Assembly: GCF_900100085.1 (NCBI RefSeq)
Contig: NZ_FNEJ01000036.1
Location: 1-33,538, forward strand
Source: Salipiger marinus
GTDB taxonomy: Bacteria; Pseudomonadota; Alphaproteobacteria; Rhodobacterales; Rhodobacteraceae
Direction of reading: 5' to 3'
Length of the DNA stretch: 33,538 nucleotides
A program made the translations under genes and the position numbers. This document shows, in pieces, positions 6,818 through 15,533 of the stretch (position 1 is the stretch's first letter; the number at the start of each line of letters is the position of its first letter). The notes beneath the pieces are model-generated. The model saw nothing but the letters and a program-made list of their open reading frames with translations, made no database searches and was not told the origin of the DNA.

Positions 6818-7444
6818 TCAGTTGACCAGCGTCGCCTGCGTCGCGGCGCGCAGTTCCTCTTCGGTGACACCCTCGGCCAGTTCGACGATCTTCAGACCGC
6901 CCTCCACCACATCCAGCACCCCAAGGTTGGAGATGATGCGGTTCACCACGGCCTTGCCGGTCAGCGGCAGGGTGCATTCCTTCAGCACCTTGCTCTCGCC
7001 ATGCTTGTTGGTGTGGTCCATCACCACGATGACCTTGCCGACGCCCGCGACCAGATCCATGGCGCCGCCCATGCCCTTGACCAGCTTGCCGGGAATCATC
7101 CAGTTCGCCAGATCGCCGTTTTCCGACACTTCCATCGCGCCAAGGATCGCAGCCGCGATCTTGCCGCCCCGGATCATGCCGAAGCTGGTGGCGCTGTCGA
7201 AATACGAGGTCTTGGGCAGTTCGGTGATGGTCTGCTTGCCCGCGTTGATCAGGTCCGGATCCTCGGTCCCCTCGATGGGGAACGGGCCCATGCCCAGCAT
7301 GCCGTTTTCCGACTGCAGGGTGATGTCCTTGTCGCCGGTGTAATTGGCGACCAGCGTCGGGATCCCGATGCCAAGGTTCACATACATCCCGTCTTCAAGT
7401 TCCTGCGCCGCGCGGGCGGCCATCTGATTGCGGTCCCAAGGCAT
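6818..7444 (-). CDS. scoB: 3-oxoacid CoA-transferase, subunit B
   Basis: Beta subunit of a succinyl-CoA:3-ketoacid (acetoacetate) CoA-transferase, which activates acetoacetate to acetoacetyl-CoA. The 208-residue product has the SENGMLGMGP motif with the catalytic glutamate (Glu46) that carries the CoA thioester, and LVKGMGGAMDLVAG, typical of subunit B. A strong ribosome site (GAGGAGGGG) precedes the start at 7444. It is the last gene of a minus-strand cluster and is separated from scoA by a LOV kinase gene, whereas the two subunits normally lie side by side. Together with phaZ it fits re-use of carbon released from PHB. An acetate/butyrate CoA-transferase specificity cannot be excluded. Confidence 0.92.
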   Translation of the reverse strand: MPWDRNQMAARAAQELEDGMYVNLGIGIPTLVANYTGDKDITLQSENGMLGMGPFPIEGTEDPDLINAGKQTITELPKTSYFDSATSFGMIRGGKIAAAILGAMEVSENGDLANWMIPGKLVKGMGGAMDLVAGVGKVIVVMDHTNKHGESKVLKECTLPLTGKAVVNRIISNLGVLDVVEGGLKIVELAEGVTEEELRAATQATLVN

Positions 7445-7462
7445 GTTTGCCCCTCCTCTTGC

Positions 7463-8497
7463 CTATTGCGATGCCAGCGGCACATCCAACGTCACCACCG
7501 TGCCGTTGGCGCCGCGCATCACCGCCACCTTGCCGTCGAGTTGGAGGATCAGACTCCGGATCACCCGCCCGCCGACGCTTTCCTTGCTGGGCCATTCCGC
7601 CCCGTCATCCATGCCGACCCCGTCATCAGAGACGATGATCCGCAGCACTTGGCCCTGAAGCCGCGCCATGCGCAGTTCGACCAGACCGGTCTCGCGCCCC
7701 AGAAACGCATGTTTCAGCGCGTTTGTCAGGATTTCCGACACCACCAGCCCGATATTCACCGCCGTGTCGGTGGGGGCCTCGAAATCATCGACCGAGACGT
7801 TCAGCCGGATCCCCGGCCGCCCGTCGAAATTCTGCATGGCAGAGACCAGCCGCGACAGATAGGCGCCCAGTTCCACCGTGTCCATGTTGCGCCGCCGCGC
7901 CGGGTTCGCCAGTTCTTCATACAGCACCTGCAGGCTTTCGACCCGCCGTGACAGCTGGTTGAAATGGTGCTCCGCCCCCGAGGCGCCGCGTCCGTGCATG
8001 CGGATCAGGCTGGCGATCATCGCCAGATGGTTCTTCACCCGATGCTGGATCTCGCGCATTTCATGCAGCACGGCATTGGGAGAGATCAGCCGGTCCTCTG
8101 GCGCCAGCACCCGCTGGATCCCCAGAAAATAGATCAGCTCGCCCTCGCGGTCGAACACCGGGGACACCATCAGCCGGTTGACGAACTTCTCGCCGGTGGA
8201 TTTGTAATTGACCAGATCCACGGTGATGTCATGGCGCGCGGCAATCGCCTCGCGGATGCGCTGCACCTCTTCGGGATCGGTGTCTTCGCCCTGCAGGAAC
8301 CGGCAGTTGCGCCCGACCGCCGCCCGGGCAGAATAGCCCGTGGTCTCGGTGAAGGCCCGGTTGACATAGACGATGGGATTGTCATCCGCATTCGGATCGC
8401 TCAGCACCATGGAGACCCGCGCCGCATCAAATGCGGCGTAGGCCTCCCGGTCGCTCAGCCGGTTTTCCTTCTGGGCCGGGGCGCTGCCGGTGCTCAT
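7463..8497 (-). CDS. LOV-domain sensor histidine kinase (predicted blue-light receptor)
   Basis: 344 residues, cytosolic, no membrane segment. Residues about 20-130 form a LOV-type PAS domain. GRNCRFLQ (62-69) holds the photoactive Cys65 that would form the flavin adduct; Asn97 (NYKSTGEKF), Asn107 and Gln128 (YFLGIQ) are the expected flavin contacts. A short linker leads to a HisKA_2/HWE-like dimerisation box, EIQHRVKNHLAMIASL, with phosphoacceptor His152, then an ATPase domain with N-box SEILTNALKHAF (Asn259) and DDGVGM (291-296). Its start lies 6 nt after the scoA stop and has no Shine-Dalgarno, so translation probably depends on coupling to scoA; scoB follows 18 nt later. No response regulator is in the window. 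Light sensing is inferred from motif conservation; the partner is unknown. Confidence 0.92.
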   Translation of the reverse strand: MSTGSAPAQKENRLSDREAYAAFDAARVSMVLSDPNADDNPIVYVNRAFTETTGYSARAAVGRNCRFLQGEDTDPEEVQRIREAIAARHDITVDLVNYKSTGEKFVNRLMVSPVFDREGELIYFLGIQRVLAPEDRLISPNAVLHEMREIQHRVKNHLAMIASLIRMHGRGASGAEHHFNQLSRRVESLQVLYEELANPARRRNMDTVELGAYLSRLVSAMQNFDGRPGIRLNVSVDDFEAPTDTAVNIGLVVSEILTNALKHAFLGRETGLVELRMARLQGQVLRIIVSDDGVGMDDGAEWPSKESVGGRVIRSLILQLDGKVAVMRGANGTVVTLDVPLASQ

Positions 8498-8503
8498 CTG
8501 CGA

Positions 8504-9202
8504 TCACGCCGCCGGACGGGTTGTCCGCTGTTCGATGCGCTTCTCGTGCTCGCCCTGGATCAGGCGGTGCACATAGATGCCGGGCAGATGGATATGGTCC
8601 GGATCCAGCGTGCCGGGTTCGACGATCTCCTCGACCTCCATCACGCAGATCTTGCCGCACATCGCCGCCGGCGGGTTGAAGTTGCGGGCGGTCTTGCGGA
8701 AGATCGCGTTGCCGGTGGTGTCCGCCTTCCACGCTTTCACGATGGACACATCGGCCACGATCGCGCGCTCCAGCACGTAATCCTGACCGTCGAATTCCTT
8801 GATTTCCTTGCCTTCGGCCACCACCGTGCCCACACCCGTCTTGGTGTAGAAGCCGGGGATGCCCGCGCCGCCCGCGCGCATCCGCTCGGCCAGCGTGCCC
8901 TGCGGGTTGAATTCCAGATCCAGCTCGCCGGAAAGATACTGCCGCATGAATTCGGCATTCTCCCCCACATAGGAGGACATCATCTTCTTGATCTGCTTGG
9001 TGTCGAGCAGCTTGCCCAGCCCGAACCCGTCAACGCCGCAGTTGTTCGACGCGATGGTCAGATCCTTGACGCCGCTCTCCACGATGGCATCGATCAGCAG
9101 CTCGGGGATCCCGCACAGGCCGAAGCCCCCCGCCGCGATCAGCATGCCATCCTGCAGCAGGCCCTCCAGTGCCTCTCCCGCCGACCCGTAGACCTTCTTC
9201 AT
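8504..9202 (-). CDS. scoA: 3-oxoacid CoA-transferase, subunit A
   Basis: Alpha subunit, partner of ScoB. The 232-residue product starts [12 protein letters not shown] and carries [10 protein letters not shown] and [11 protein letters not shown], both characteristic of CoA-transferase subunit A. I start it at 9202, with GGGAG upstream, rather than 19 codons earlier, because MKK is the usual family start. It is the first gene of the cluster. A weak promoter candidate is TTGACT (minus strand of 9254-9259), with no good -10. The stop lies 6 nt before the LOV kinase start. Confidence 0.92.
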   Translation of the reverse strand: MKKVYGSAGEALEGLLQDGMLIAAGGFGLCGIPELLIDAIVESGVKDLTIASNNCGVDGFGLGKLLDTKQIKKMMSSYVGENAEFMRQYLSGELDLEFNPQGTLAERMRAGGAGIPGFYTKTGVGTVVAEGKEIKEFDGQDYVLERAIVADVSIVKAWKADTTGNAIFRKTARNFNPPAAMCGKICVMEVEEIVEPGTLDPDHIHLPGIYVHRLIQGEHEKRIEQRTTRPAA

Positions 9203-9312
9203 CGGAACACTCCCTCGTTGGCTCCTCAAGGTTTTCGCCGTCGCACCCCGCAAAGTCAATGCAGGCAGGCGGCATCGCCCGGAGCCGACGCGCGGTCATG
9301 CCGGATCTGACC

Positions 9313-9864
9313 TCAGATCACCCGAACCTGCGTCCCCACCGGGGCCAGCGAGAAAAGTTCCGCGATCTTTTCGTTATAAAGCCCGATGCAGCCATCCGAA
9401 GATGCACGCCCGATCTTGCGGGTATCGTGGGTGCCGTGGATGATGTAGGCGGGCCAGCTCAGATACATGGCATGGGTGCCCAGCGGGTTGTCGGGGCCCG
9501 GCGGCACCGGCTTCCAGTCCGGAAAGCGCTGCAGCTGCGACGGCGTCGGGGTCCAGGACGGGCCCACCTTCTTGCGCACGATGCGGGTATAGCCGCGCTT
9601 GGTCAGCTCGTCGGTCTTCGGCACCGAGGTCGGGTAGATGCGGTAGTCCGCCCCGTTCCCGGACCAGAAATGCAGCGCGCGCGAGGTGGTGTCGCAGACG
9701 ATCGTCGCCACCCCCAGCCTCTCGAAATGGTCGCGCCAGTCCTGACGCACGAAGCTGGACATGTTGTGGCGCAGGGGCTGGGCTGCGGCGGGCAGAGCCG
9801 CCATCCCGAAAGCGGCACCTGCGGCGCCCAGAAGATGACGGCGGTTGAACATGCTGGCAGACAT
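9313..9864 (-). CDS. L,D-transpeptidase (YkuD fold), probably Tat-exported
   Basis: Periplasmic peptidoglycan cross-linking or lipoprotein-anchoring enzyme. The 183-residue product begins with a twin-arginine-like signal ([15 protein letters not shown]...AAAQ, cleavage near residue 29). It has the YkuD catalytic block with His143 (IIHGTHDTRKIG) and Cys159 (SSDGCIGLYN). The residue after the Cys-Ile pair is Gly instead of the more common Arg. Start chosen at 9864; Met5 (9852) is a possible alternative. The frame stays open far upstream, but only because it runs antisense into the Lys/Ala-rich end of topA. Confidence 0.88.
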   Translation of the reverse strand: MSASMFNRRHLLGAAGAAFGMAALPAAAQPLRHNMSSFVRQDWRDHFERLGVATIVCDTTSRALHFWSGNGADYRIYPTSVPKTDELTKRGYTRIVRKKVGPSWTPTPSQLQRFPDWKPVPPGPDNPLGTHAMYLSWPAYIIHGTHDTRKIGRASSDGCIGLYNEKIAELFSLAPVGTQVRVI

Positions 9865-9980
9865 GATCCGGATCCTTTCACTCAAACACTGTTCCCCTGC
9901 ACAAGATGGACCGCCCCGGAGGGCAGTCCAATCAAAGCATCGTGCGGGATCAGCGCGGAACGGTCCGGGCCGTGGCGCGT

Positions 9981-12680
9981 TCAGGCCTTTTTGCCTGCCG
10001 CTTTTTTCGCAGGTGCCGCCGCAGCCGTCTTGGCGGGGGCTTTCTTGGCCGGAGCCTTTTTCGCGGCGGTCTTCTTGGCGGGCGTCTTCGCCGTGGATTT
10101 GGCGGCGGCCTTTTTCTTGCCTTTGGCGGGGGCCTTGGCCGCGATCAGTTCCAGCGCCATTTCCATGGTCACATCGGCGGGTTCGGTGCCTTTGGGCAGG
10201 GTCGCATTGACCTTCTCCCATTTGACGTAAGGGCCATAGCGCCCTTCCATCACCGCGATCGGCCCGCCTTCGGGATGGTCCCCCATCTCGCGCAGCGGCT
10301 TTGCGGCCGCACGGCTGCGCCCGCCGGGATTGGCGCGCTTGGCCGCCAGCAGTTCGACCGCGCGGTTCATGCCGATCTCGAACACATCCGCCGGATCCTT
10401 GAGGTTGGCATAGACCGGCTTCGCCTCGTCGGGCAGCTGGTGCATCAGATAGGGGCCAAACCGTCCGAAATTCGCGGCAATCGCGCCGCCTTCGGGGTGA
10501 TCGCCCACCACGCGCGGCAGGCTGAGCAGGGTCAGCGCCTTTTCCAGCGTCAGCTCATCCGCCTGCCAGCCCTTGGGCAGACTGGCCCGGTCGGGCTTGG
10601 GCACCTCTGGCGTCGCCTCGCCGCGCTGCACATAGGGACCAAACCGACCCGACCGCAGGCTGATCTCGTTGCCCTCGTCATCCATCCCCAGCACGCGGTC
10701 GCCCGCCTCCGCCGCCTCGCCGCCGATGGGGCGGGTATAACGGCATTCGGGATAGTTGGAGCAGCCGACAAACCCGCCGGAGCGCGAGGTCTTCAGATGC
10801 AGCTGCCCCGCCCCGCAGAGCGGGCATTGCCGCGGATCGCTGCCATCCTCGCGCGGCGGATAAAGCTGCGGCGCCAGCGCGTCGTCGAGCACGTCCAGCA
10901 CCTCGGAAATCCGCAGCTCCGAGGTTTCGGAAATCGCGGCGGAGAAATCCTTCCAGAACTTCGCCAGCAGCGCCTTGTAATCCATCCCGCCCGCCGAGAC
11001 ATCGTCCAGCTCGTCCTCCAGCGCTGCGGTGAAATCATATTCCACGTAGCGCTTGAAGAAATTCAGCAGGAAGATGGTGACGATGCGGCCCTTGTCCTCG
11101 GGGATCAGGCGGTTCTGTTCCTTGCGGACATATTCGCGGTCCTGAATCGTGCCGATGACGCTGGCATAGGTGGAGGGGCGGCCGATGCCCAGCTCTTCCA
11201 TCTTCTTGACCAGCGTCGCCTCGGTGTAGCGCGGCGGCGGCTGGGTAAAGCTCTGCGTGCCCAGAACGGCGCTGTTGTCGGACAGCACGGCGGCGCGGGT
11301 CTCGCCCTCCACCGCCTTGTCATGCTGACCCTTCAGCCCGGATTTGGCGAAAGGCGCGGCATCGCCGGAACTGATCTGCGGCAGGCGGCGGTCATCGTCG
11401 CTGTCCACATCGTCGCGGCCTTCTTCGTAGATTTTCAGGAAGCCGTCGAACAGCACCACCTGACCCGTGGCGCGCAGACCCACCTGCCCGTCGTCGGATC
11501 CGATTTCCACCGTGGTCCGTTCCAGCCGCGCCGCTTCCATCTGGCAGGCCAGCGTGCGTTTCCAGATCAGGTCATAGAGCTTGCGCTGGTCATCCTCGCG
11601 CAGGCTCAGCGCGGAGGCATCCTTCGACATCTCGGTGGGGCGGATACATTCATGCGCTTCCTGCGCGTTCTTCGCCTTGTTCTTGTAGATGCGCGGGCTT
11701 GCGGGCACGTAATCCTTGCCGAAACGGTCGGCGATGGCCTCGCGGCAGGCGGTCACCGCCTCGGCGGCCATGTCGATGCCGTCCGTCCGCATATAAGTAA
11801 TGTGTCCCGCCTCATAGAGCCGCTGCGCCGCGTTCATGCAGGCCCGCGCACCCATGCCGAACTTGCGGCTGGCTTCCTGCTGCAGGGTCGAGGTCATGAA
11901 CGGCGCCGAGGGATTGCGGCTGGAGGGCTTGGCCTCCACCGACAGCACCTTGAGCTTGCGGCTTGCCACCGCCTGCACCGCCAGTTCGGCCTGCGTGGCG
12001 TTTTCCAGATCGTAGCGTTCCAGCTTGCGACCGGCGAGCGTGGTCAGCCGCGCCTCATACTCCTGACCGCGCGGCGTGGTCAGCAGCGCCTTCACCTGCC
12101 AGTATTCGCGGGCGCGGAAGGCCTCGATCTCCATCTCGCGCTCGACGATGAGCCGCAGGCAGACCGACTGCACCCGCCCCGCCGACCGCGCGCCGGGCAG
12201 CTTGCGCCACAGCACCGGCGACAGGTTGAAGCCCACCAGATAATCCAGCGCGCGGCGGGCGAGATAGGCCTCCACCAACGGCGCGTCGATGTCGCGCGGG
12301 TTCTTCATCGCCTCGGTCACGGCGGCCTTGGTGATGGCGTTGAAGGTCACGCGGCTGACGGCGGTGTCCTTCCTGATGGACCGCCGCTTGGTCAGCGCCT
12401 CGCGCAGGTGCCACGAAATCGCCTCGCCCTCGCGGTCGGGGTCGGTGGCGAGGATCAGGGCATTGTCATGTTTCAGCGCCTCGGCGATGGCCGCGACATG
12501 CTTTTTCGAGTCGTTGCCGATCTCCCATGTCATGGCGAACCCGTCCTCGGGATCGACCGATCCATCCTTGGCGGGCAGGTCGCGAACATGGCCGTAGGAG
12601 GCGAGCACCGTGTAGTCGGATCCCAGATATTTGTTGATTGTCTTGGCCTTGGCCGGGGACTCGACGACGACGACTGGCAT
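9981..12680 (-). CDS. topA: DNA topoisomerase I (type IA)
   Basis: Relaxes negative supercoils; essential in most bacteria. The 899-residue product has a TOPRIM domain (Glu7 in VVVESPAKAKTI; DPDREGE at 80-86), the four-domain toroid with catalytic Tyr296 in GHITYMRTDG, and SAGRVQSVCLRL. A C-terminal zinc ribbon follows (CPLCGAGQLHLK...GCSNYPEC), then several RFGPYV-type topoisomerase C-terminal repeats. The last 50 or so residues are an almost pure Lys/Ala/Pro tail resembling histone H1, probably for nonspecific DNA contact. AAGAGG lies about 8 nt upstream of the start. dprA lies upstream on the same strand with 120 bp between; that gap holds one short GC hairpin (12785-12800) without a T-tract. 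Confidence 0.98.
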   Translation of the reverse strand: MPVVVVESPAKAKTINKYLGSDYTVLASYGHVRDLPAKDGSVDPEDGFAMTWEIGNDSKKHVAAIAEALKHDNALILATDPDREGEAISWHLREALTKRRSIRKDTAVSRVTFNAITKAAVTEAMKNPRDIDAPLVEAYLARRALDYLVGFNLSPVLWRKLPGARSAGRVQSVCLRLIVEREMEIEAFRAREYWQVKALLTTPRGQEYEARLTTLAGRKLERYDLENATQAELAVQAVASRKLKVLSVEAKPSSRNPSAPFMTSTLQQEASRKFGMGARACMNAAQRLYEAGHITYMRTDGIDMAAEAVTACREAIADRFGKDYVPASPRIYKNKAKNAQEAHECIRPTEMSKDASALSLREDDQRKLYDLIWKRTLACQMEAARLERTTVEIGSDDGQVGLRATGQVVLFDGFLKIYEEGRDDVDSDDDRRLPQISSGDAAPFAKSGLKGQHDKAVEGETRAAVLSDNSAVLGTQSFTQPPPRYTEATLVKKMEELGIGRPSTYASVIGTIQDREYVRKEQNRLIPEDKGRIVTIFLLNFFKRYVEYDFTAALEDELDDVSAGGMDYKALLAKFWKDFSAAISETSELRISEVLDVLDDALAPQLYPPREDGSDPRQCPLCGAGQLHLKTSRSGGFVGCSNYPECRYTRPIGGEAAEAGDRVLGMDDEGNEISLRSGRFGPYVQRGEATPEVPKPDRASLPKGWQADELTLEKALTLLSLPRVVGDHPEGGAIAANFGRFGPYLMHQLPDEAKPVYANLKDPADVFEIGMNRAVELLAAKRANPGGRSRAAAKPLREMGDHPEGGPIAVMEGRYGPYVKWEKVNATLPKGTEPADVTMEMALELIAAKAPAKGKKKAAAKSTAKTPAKKTAAKKAPAKKAPAKTAAAAPAKKAAGKKA

Positions 12681-12800
12681 CAGTTAAAACCTCTTGCAGC
12701 GTTATGCTCAAAGCCTCTTTCGGGGATGGCGTATGGCGGCGCAACATGTGGGGTGCAAGGGGGGAATGTCAATGTGACCCCTTTGCCCGCTGCGGCGGGC

Positions 12801-13961
12801 CTAGCGGATCAGGCTCAGCAGACCGCCGGGGCGCCGCTCCACCCGGCCTTCCAGTTCCAGATCGGTCAGCACCGGCGAAATCTCTGCGGGTCGGCCGCCC
12901 AGATCGCGGATCACCTCGTCCTCCGGCACCGGGGCGGCGCCGAGCCGGGCAAGGATGCGGGCATGCAGCGACGCGGTCTCGCGCAGCGTGCGCCGTTCGG
13001 GCGGCGCGGGCGGGATCACCAGCGGCGCGCGCTCTGCCACGGGCGCAGGCGCAGGTGCGGGTGTCCCCATCCCCTCCAGCGCTTCCAGCACGTCGGCGGC
13101 ATCCCGCACCAGCCGCGCCCCGTCGCGCAGCAGCATGTTGCAGCCCCCTGCCCGCCCGTCAAAGGGATGGCCCGGCACCGCCATCACCTCCCGCCCCTGA
13201 TCAAGCGCGCAGCGCGCGGTGATAAGCGTGCCGGATTTTGGCGCCGCCTCCACCACCACCACAACGCGGGCCATGCCCGACACCAGCCGGTTGCGGGCCG
13301 GGAAATGCCGCGCCTGCGGTTCGGTGCCCGGCGGCTGTTCGGAAAGCAGCAGCCCCTCTGCCGCCATGCGCCGGAACAGCCCCGCGTTTTCCTGCGGATA
13401 GATCACGTCGACCCCGCCGCCCAGCAGGGCGGCGGTGCCGGTGGGCAGCGCGCCCTCATGTGCTGCGGCGTCGATGCCGCGCGCCAGTCCCGACACCACC
13501 AGCCAGCCTGCGGCGCCCAGCCCCTCCGCCAGCTGCCGCGCCATCCGCATCCCAAGCGAGGAGGCATTGCGCGCCCCCACCAGCGCCACGGCGGGCCGCG
13601 CCGCCAGATCGGCGCGCCCGTGCAGCCACAGCAGCGGCGGCGCATCGTCCAGATCGCAGAGGGCGGGGGGATAGCCGGGATCGCCCCGGCGGACCAGCTG
13701 CGCGCCGACACGGCGCCCGGCAGCCAGTTCGGCCTGCACCACGCCTTCGGGGCAGATCCTGTAATCGGACAGTCCTGCCGCCGCTGCCATGGCGGGCAGC
13801 GCGGCCAGACCCGCGCGGGCGCTGCCATGTTCGGCCAGCAGCCGCCAGAAGGTGGTGGGCCCGACGCGGCGGGAGCGCAAGAGACGGAGCCAGTCCAGCC
13901 GGTCATCTTCCGTGGTGGGTGGGAGTGGGGGGTGGGTGGAAGAGTGAGTGTGCCCGATCAT
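12801..13961 (-). CDS. dprA: DNA-processing protein DprA (Smf)
   Basis: Loads RecA onto incoming single-stranded DNA during natural transformation. The 386-residue product has an N-terminal helical region (RLDWLRLLRSRRVGPTTFWR), the Rossmann-like core with VGARNASSLG (128-137) and SGLARGIDAAAH (157-168), and FPARNRLVSGM. A Pro/Ala linker leads to a C-terminal winged-helix (VPEDEVIRDLGGRPAEISPVLTDLELEGRVERRPGG). The start MIGHTHSSTHPPLPPTTEDD resembles annotated Rhodobacterales DprA starts, but no clear Shine-Dalgarno precedes it. DprA-topA adjacency is common in alphaproteobacteria. It shows capacity for DNA uptake only if com genes lie elsewhere. Confidence 0.95.
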   Translation of the reverse strand: MIGHTHSSTHPPLPPTTEDDRLDWLRLLRSRRVGPTTFWRLLAEHGSARAGLAALPAMAAAAGLSDYRICPEGVVQAELAAGRRVGAQLVRRGDPGYPPALCDLDDAPPLLWLHGRADLAARPAVALVGARNASSLGMRMARQLAEGLGAAGWLVVSGLARGIDAAAHEGALPTGTAALLGGGVDVIYPQENAGLFRRMAAEGLLLSEQPPGTEPQARHFPARNRLVSGMARVVVVVEAAPKSGTLITARCALDQGREVMAVPGHPFDGRAGGCNMLLRDGARLVRDAADVLEALEGMGTPAPAPAPVAERAPLVIPPAPPERRTLRETASLHARILARLGAAPVPEDEVIRDLGGRPAEISPVLTDLELEGRVERRPGGLLSLIR

Positions 13962-14079
13962 CCTGACCCCGTCGCTTGCAGGATCTTTCTAGCGCGCAGG
14001 TGGTAAACCATCGGTAAACGAACACGCGGACCGGGTGCCCGCCGCGAAATTTTTCCGGCGGGCCCTCTTTGCCTAGGGC

Positions 14080-15501
14080 TTACTGCCCGGACCCGCCCAC
14101 GGTCAGCCCGCCGATCAGCACCGTGGGCTGGCCCACACCCACCGGCACCCACTGCCCCTGCTTGCCGCAGTTGCCCATGCCCGGATCCAGCGCCATGTCG
14201 CGCCCCAGCGCGCGGATCTGCTGCAGCGCGGTGGCGCCGTCGCCGATCAGCGTGGCGCCCTTGACCGGGGCGCCGACCTTGCCGTTCTTCACGCGATAGG
14301 CCTCGGTGCAGGAGAACACGAACTTGCCACTGGTGATGTCGACCTGACCGCCGCCGAATCCCACCGCCCAGATGCCGTCCTTCAGCTCGCCGACGATGTC
14401 CTGCGGGTCGGCCTCGCCGCCCAGCATCAGCGTGTTGGTCATGCGCGGCATCGGCGCATGGGCATAGCTTTCGCGCCGCCCGTTGCCGGTGGGGGCCACG
14501 CCCATCAGCCGCGCATTCTGGCGGTCCTGCATGTAGCCCACCAGAATCCCGTCCTCGATCAGCACGTTGCGGGCCGAGGGCGTGCCCTCGTCATCCACGG
14601 AGATCGAGCCGCGCCGGTCGGGCAGCGTGCCGTCATCCACCACCGTGACCCCGGGCGCCGCGACGCGCTGTCCCATCAGCCCGGCAAAGGCGGAACTGCC
14701 CTTGCGGTTGAAATCGCCCTCCAGCCCGTGGCCCACCGCCTCGTGCAGCAGGATGCCCGGCCAGCCCGGCCCCAGCACGATGTCCATGACCCCGGCGGGG
14801 GCGGCATCGGCGCGCAGGTTCACCTGCGCCACGCGCAGCGCCTCGCGGGCGCGGGCCTGCCAGTCCGCCGGATCCAGCAGCCCGTCCAGCAGATACCGCC
14901 CCCCGCCCGAGGCGCTGCCCTGCTCGCGCCGCCCGCCCTCTTCGACGATGACGCTGATGCTGACCCGGGTCATCGGGCGGATGTCCGTCACCAGCCCGCC
15001 CTCGGGGCGCAGGATCGCCACCTCCTGACAGGAGGCGGCGATGGTCGCGGTCACCTGCACCACACGCGGATCCAGCGCCCGCGCATAGGCGTCGATCTCG
15101 CGCAGCGTGTCGAGCTTCACCCCGAAGGCATGGCCCGCGATGGGATCGGCATCGGTATAAAGCTTCTGGTTGGTGCCTGCGGGCGGGGGCGCCATCACGC
15201 CGCCGCCATCGCCCACGGCCAGCCGCGCCGTCTCTGCCGCGCGGGCAATCGCCTGCTCCGACAGGTCGGTGGCATGGGCATAACCTGCCACCTCGCCCCG
15301 CACCGCGCGCAGCCCGAACCCTTCGGAGGCGTCATAGCTCGCCGTCCTGATTCGTCCGTCATCCAGCACCAGCGCCTCGGCGCGGCGGCGTTCCAGAAAC
15401 AGCTCCCCATCCTCGGCCCCCGCCAGTGCGGCGCGCAGCTGGGCCAGCGTCCAGTCAAGATCAAGCGCCGTTTCGAACGGGCGGAACGGACTTTCGGTCA
15501 T
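14080..15501 (-). CDS. tldD: metalloprotease TldD
   Basis: Cytosolic zinc protease that acts with TldE (PmbA) to trim peptides, known from microcin and RiPP maturation and CcdA degradation. The 473-residue product carries the zinc motif HEAVGH (253-258) with HGLEGDFNRKGSSAFAG, and the family C-terminal GAPVKGATLIGDG and GNCGKQGQWVPVGVGQP. The start at 15501 has AAGGA upstream. It is divergent from ctaC with 187 bp between, and a perfect FNR box sits 19 bp upstream of its start codon. tldE is not in the window. The 118 bp after its stop hold no gene. Confidence 0.95.
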   Translation of the reverse strand: MTESPFRPFETALDLDWTLAQLRAALAGAEDGELFLERRRAEALVLDDGRIRTASYDASEGFGLRAVRGEVAGYAHATDLSEQAIARAAETARLAVGDGGGVMAPPPAGTNQKLYTDADPIAGHAFGVKLDTLREIDAYARALDPRVVQVTATIAASCQEVAILRPEGGLVTDIRPMTRVSISVIVEEGGRREQGSASGGGRYLLDGLLDPADWQARAREALRVAQVNLRADAAPAGVMDIVLGPGWPGILLHEAVGHGLEGDFNRKGSSAFAGLMGQRVAAPGVTVVDDGTLPDRRGSISVDDEGTPSARNVLIEDGILVGYMQDRQNARLMGVAPTGNGRRESYAHAPMPRMTNTLMLGGEADPQDIVGELKDGIWAVGFGGGQVDITSGKFVFSCTEAYRVKNGKVGAPVKGATLIGDGATALQQIRALGRDMALDPGMGNCGKQGQWVPVGVGQPTVLIGGLTVGGSGQ

Positions 15502-15519
15502 CTGGTATTCCTTCTAGTC

Positions 15520-15533
15520 TTGATCTAGATCAA
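15520..15533. promoter_or_regulatory. FNR/FnrL box between tldD and ctaC
   Basis: TTGATCTAGATCAA is a perfect match to TTGAT-N4-ATCAA, the binding site of the oxygen-responsive FNR family (FnrL in Rhodobacter). It is 19 bp before the tldD start codon and 156 bp before the ctaC start codon. Anaerobic control of the aa3 oxidase operon makes sense, but the position also allows direct repression of tldD. Confidence 0.7.

Noticed and set aside
9231-9259. TTGACT with GAAAAC 17 bp away as the scoA promoter
   Set aside because: The -35 is good but the -10 is poor; mentioned only in the scoA entry.
12785-12800. Hairpin GCCCGC-TGCG-GCGGGC after dprA as a terminator
   Set aside because: Six-base stem without a T-tract on the minus strand; too weak in DNA this GC-rich.
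9906-14006. A plus-strand open frame of 1366 codons antisense to topA and dprA
   Set aside because: Its His/Arg/Gly/Ala-rich translation has no recognisable domain and mirrors the GC-biased third positions of real genes on the other strand, which carry intact catalytic motifs.
14037-14063. Hairpin GCCCGCCG/CGGCGGGC between dprA and tldD as a terminator
   Set aside because: The T-run lies in the loop and not after the stem on either strand, and tldD and dprA are in the same direction. Structure only, no termination signal.
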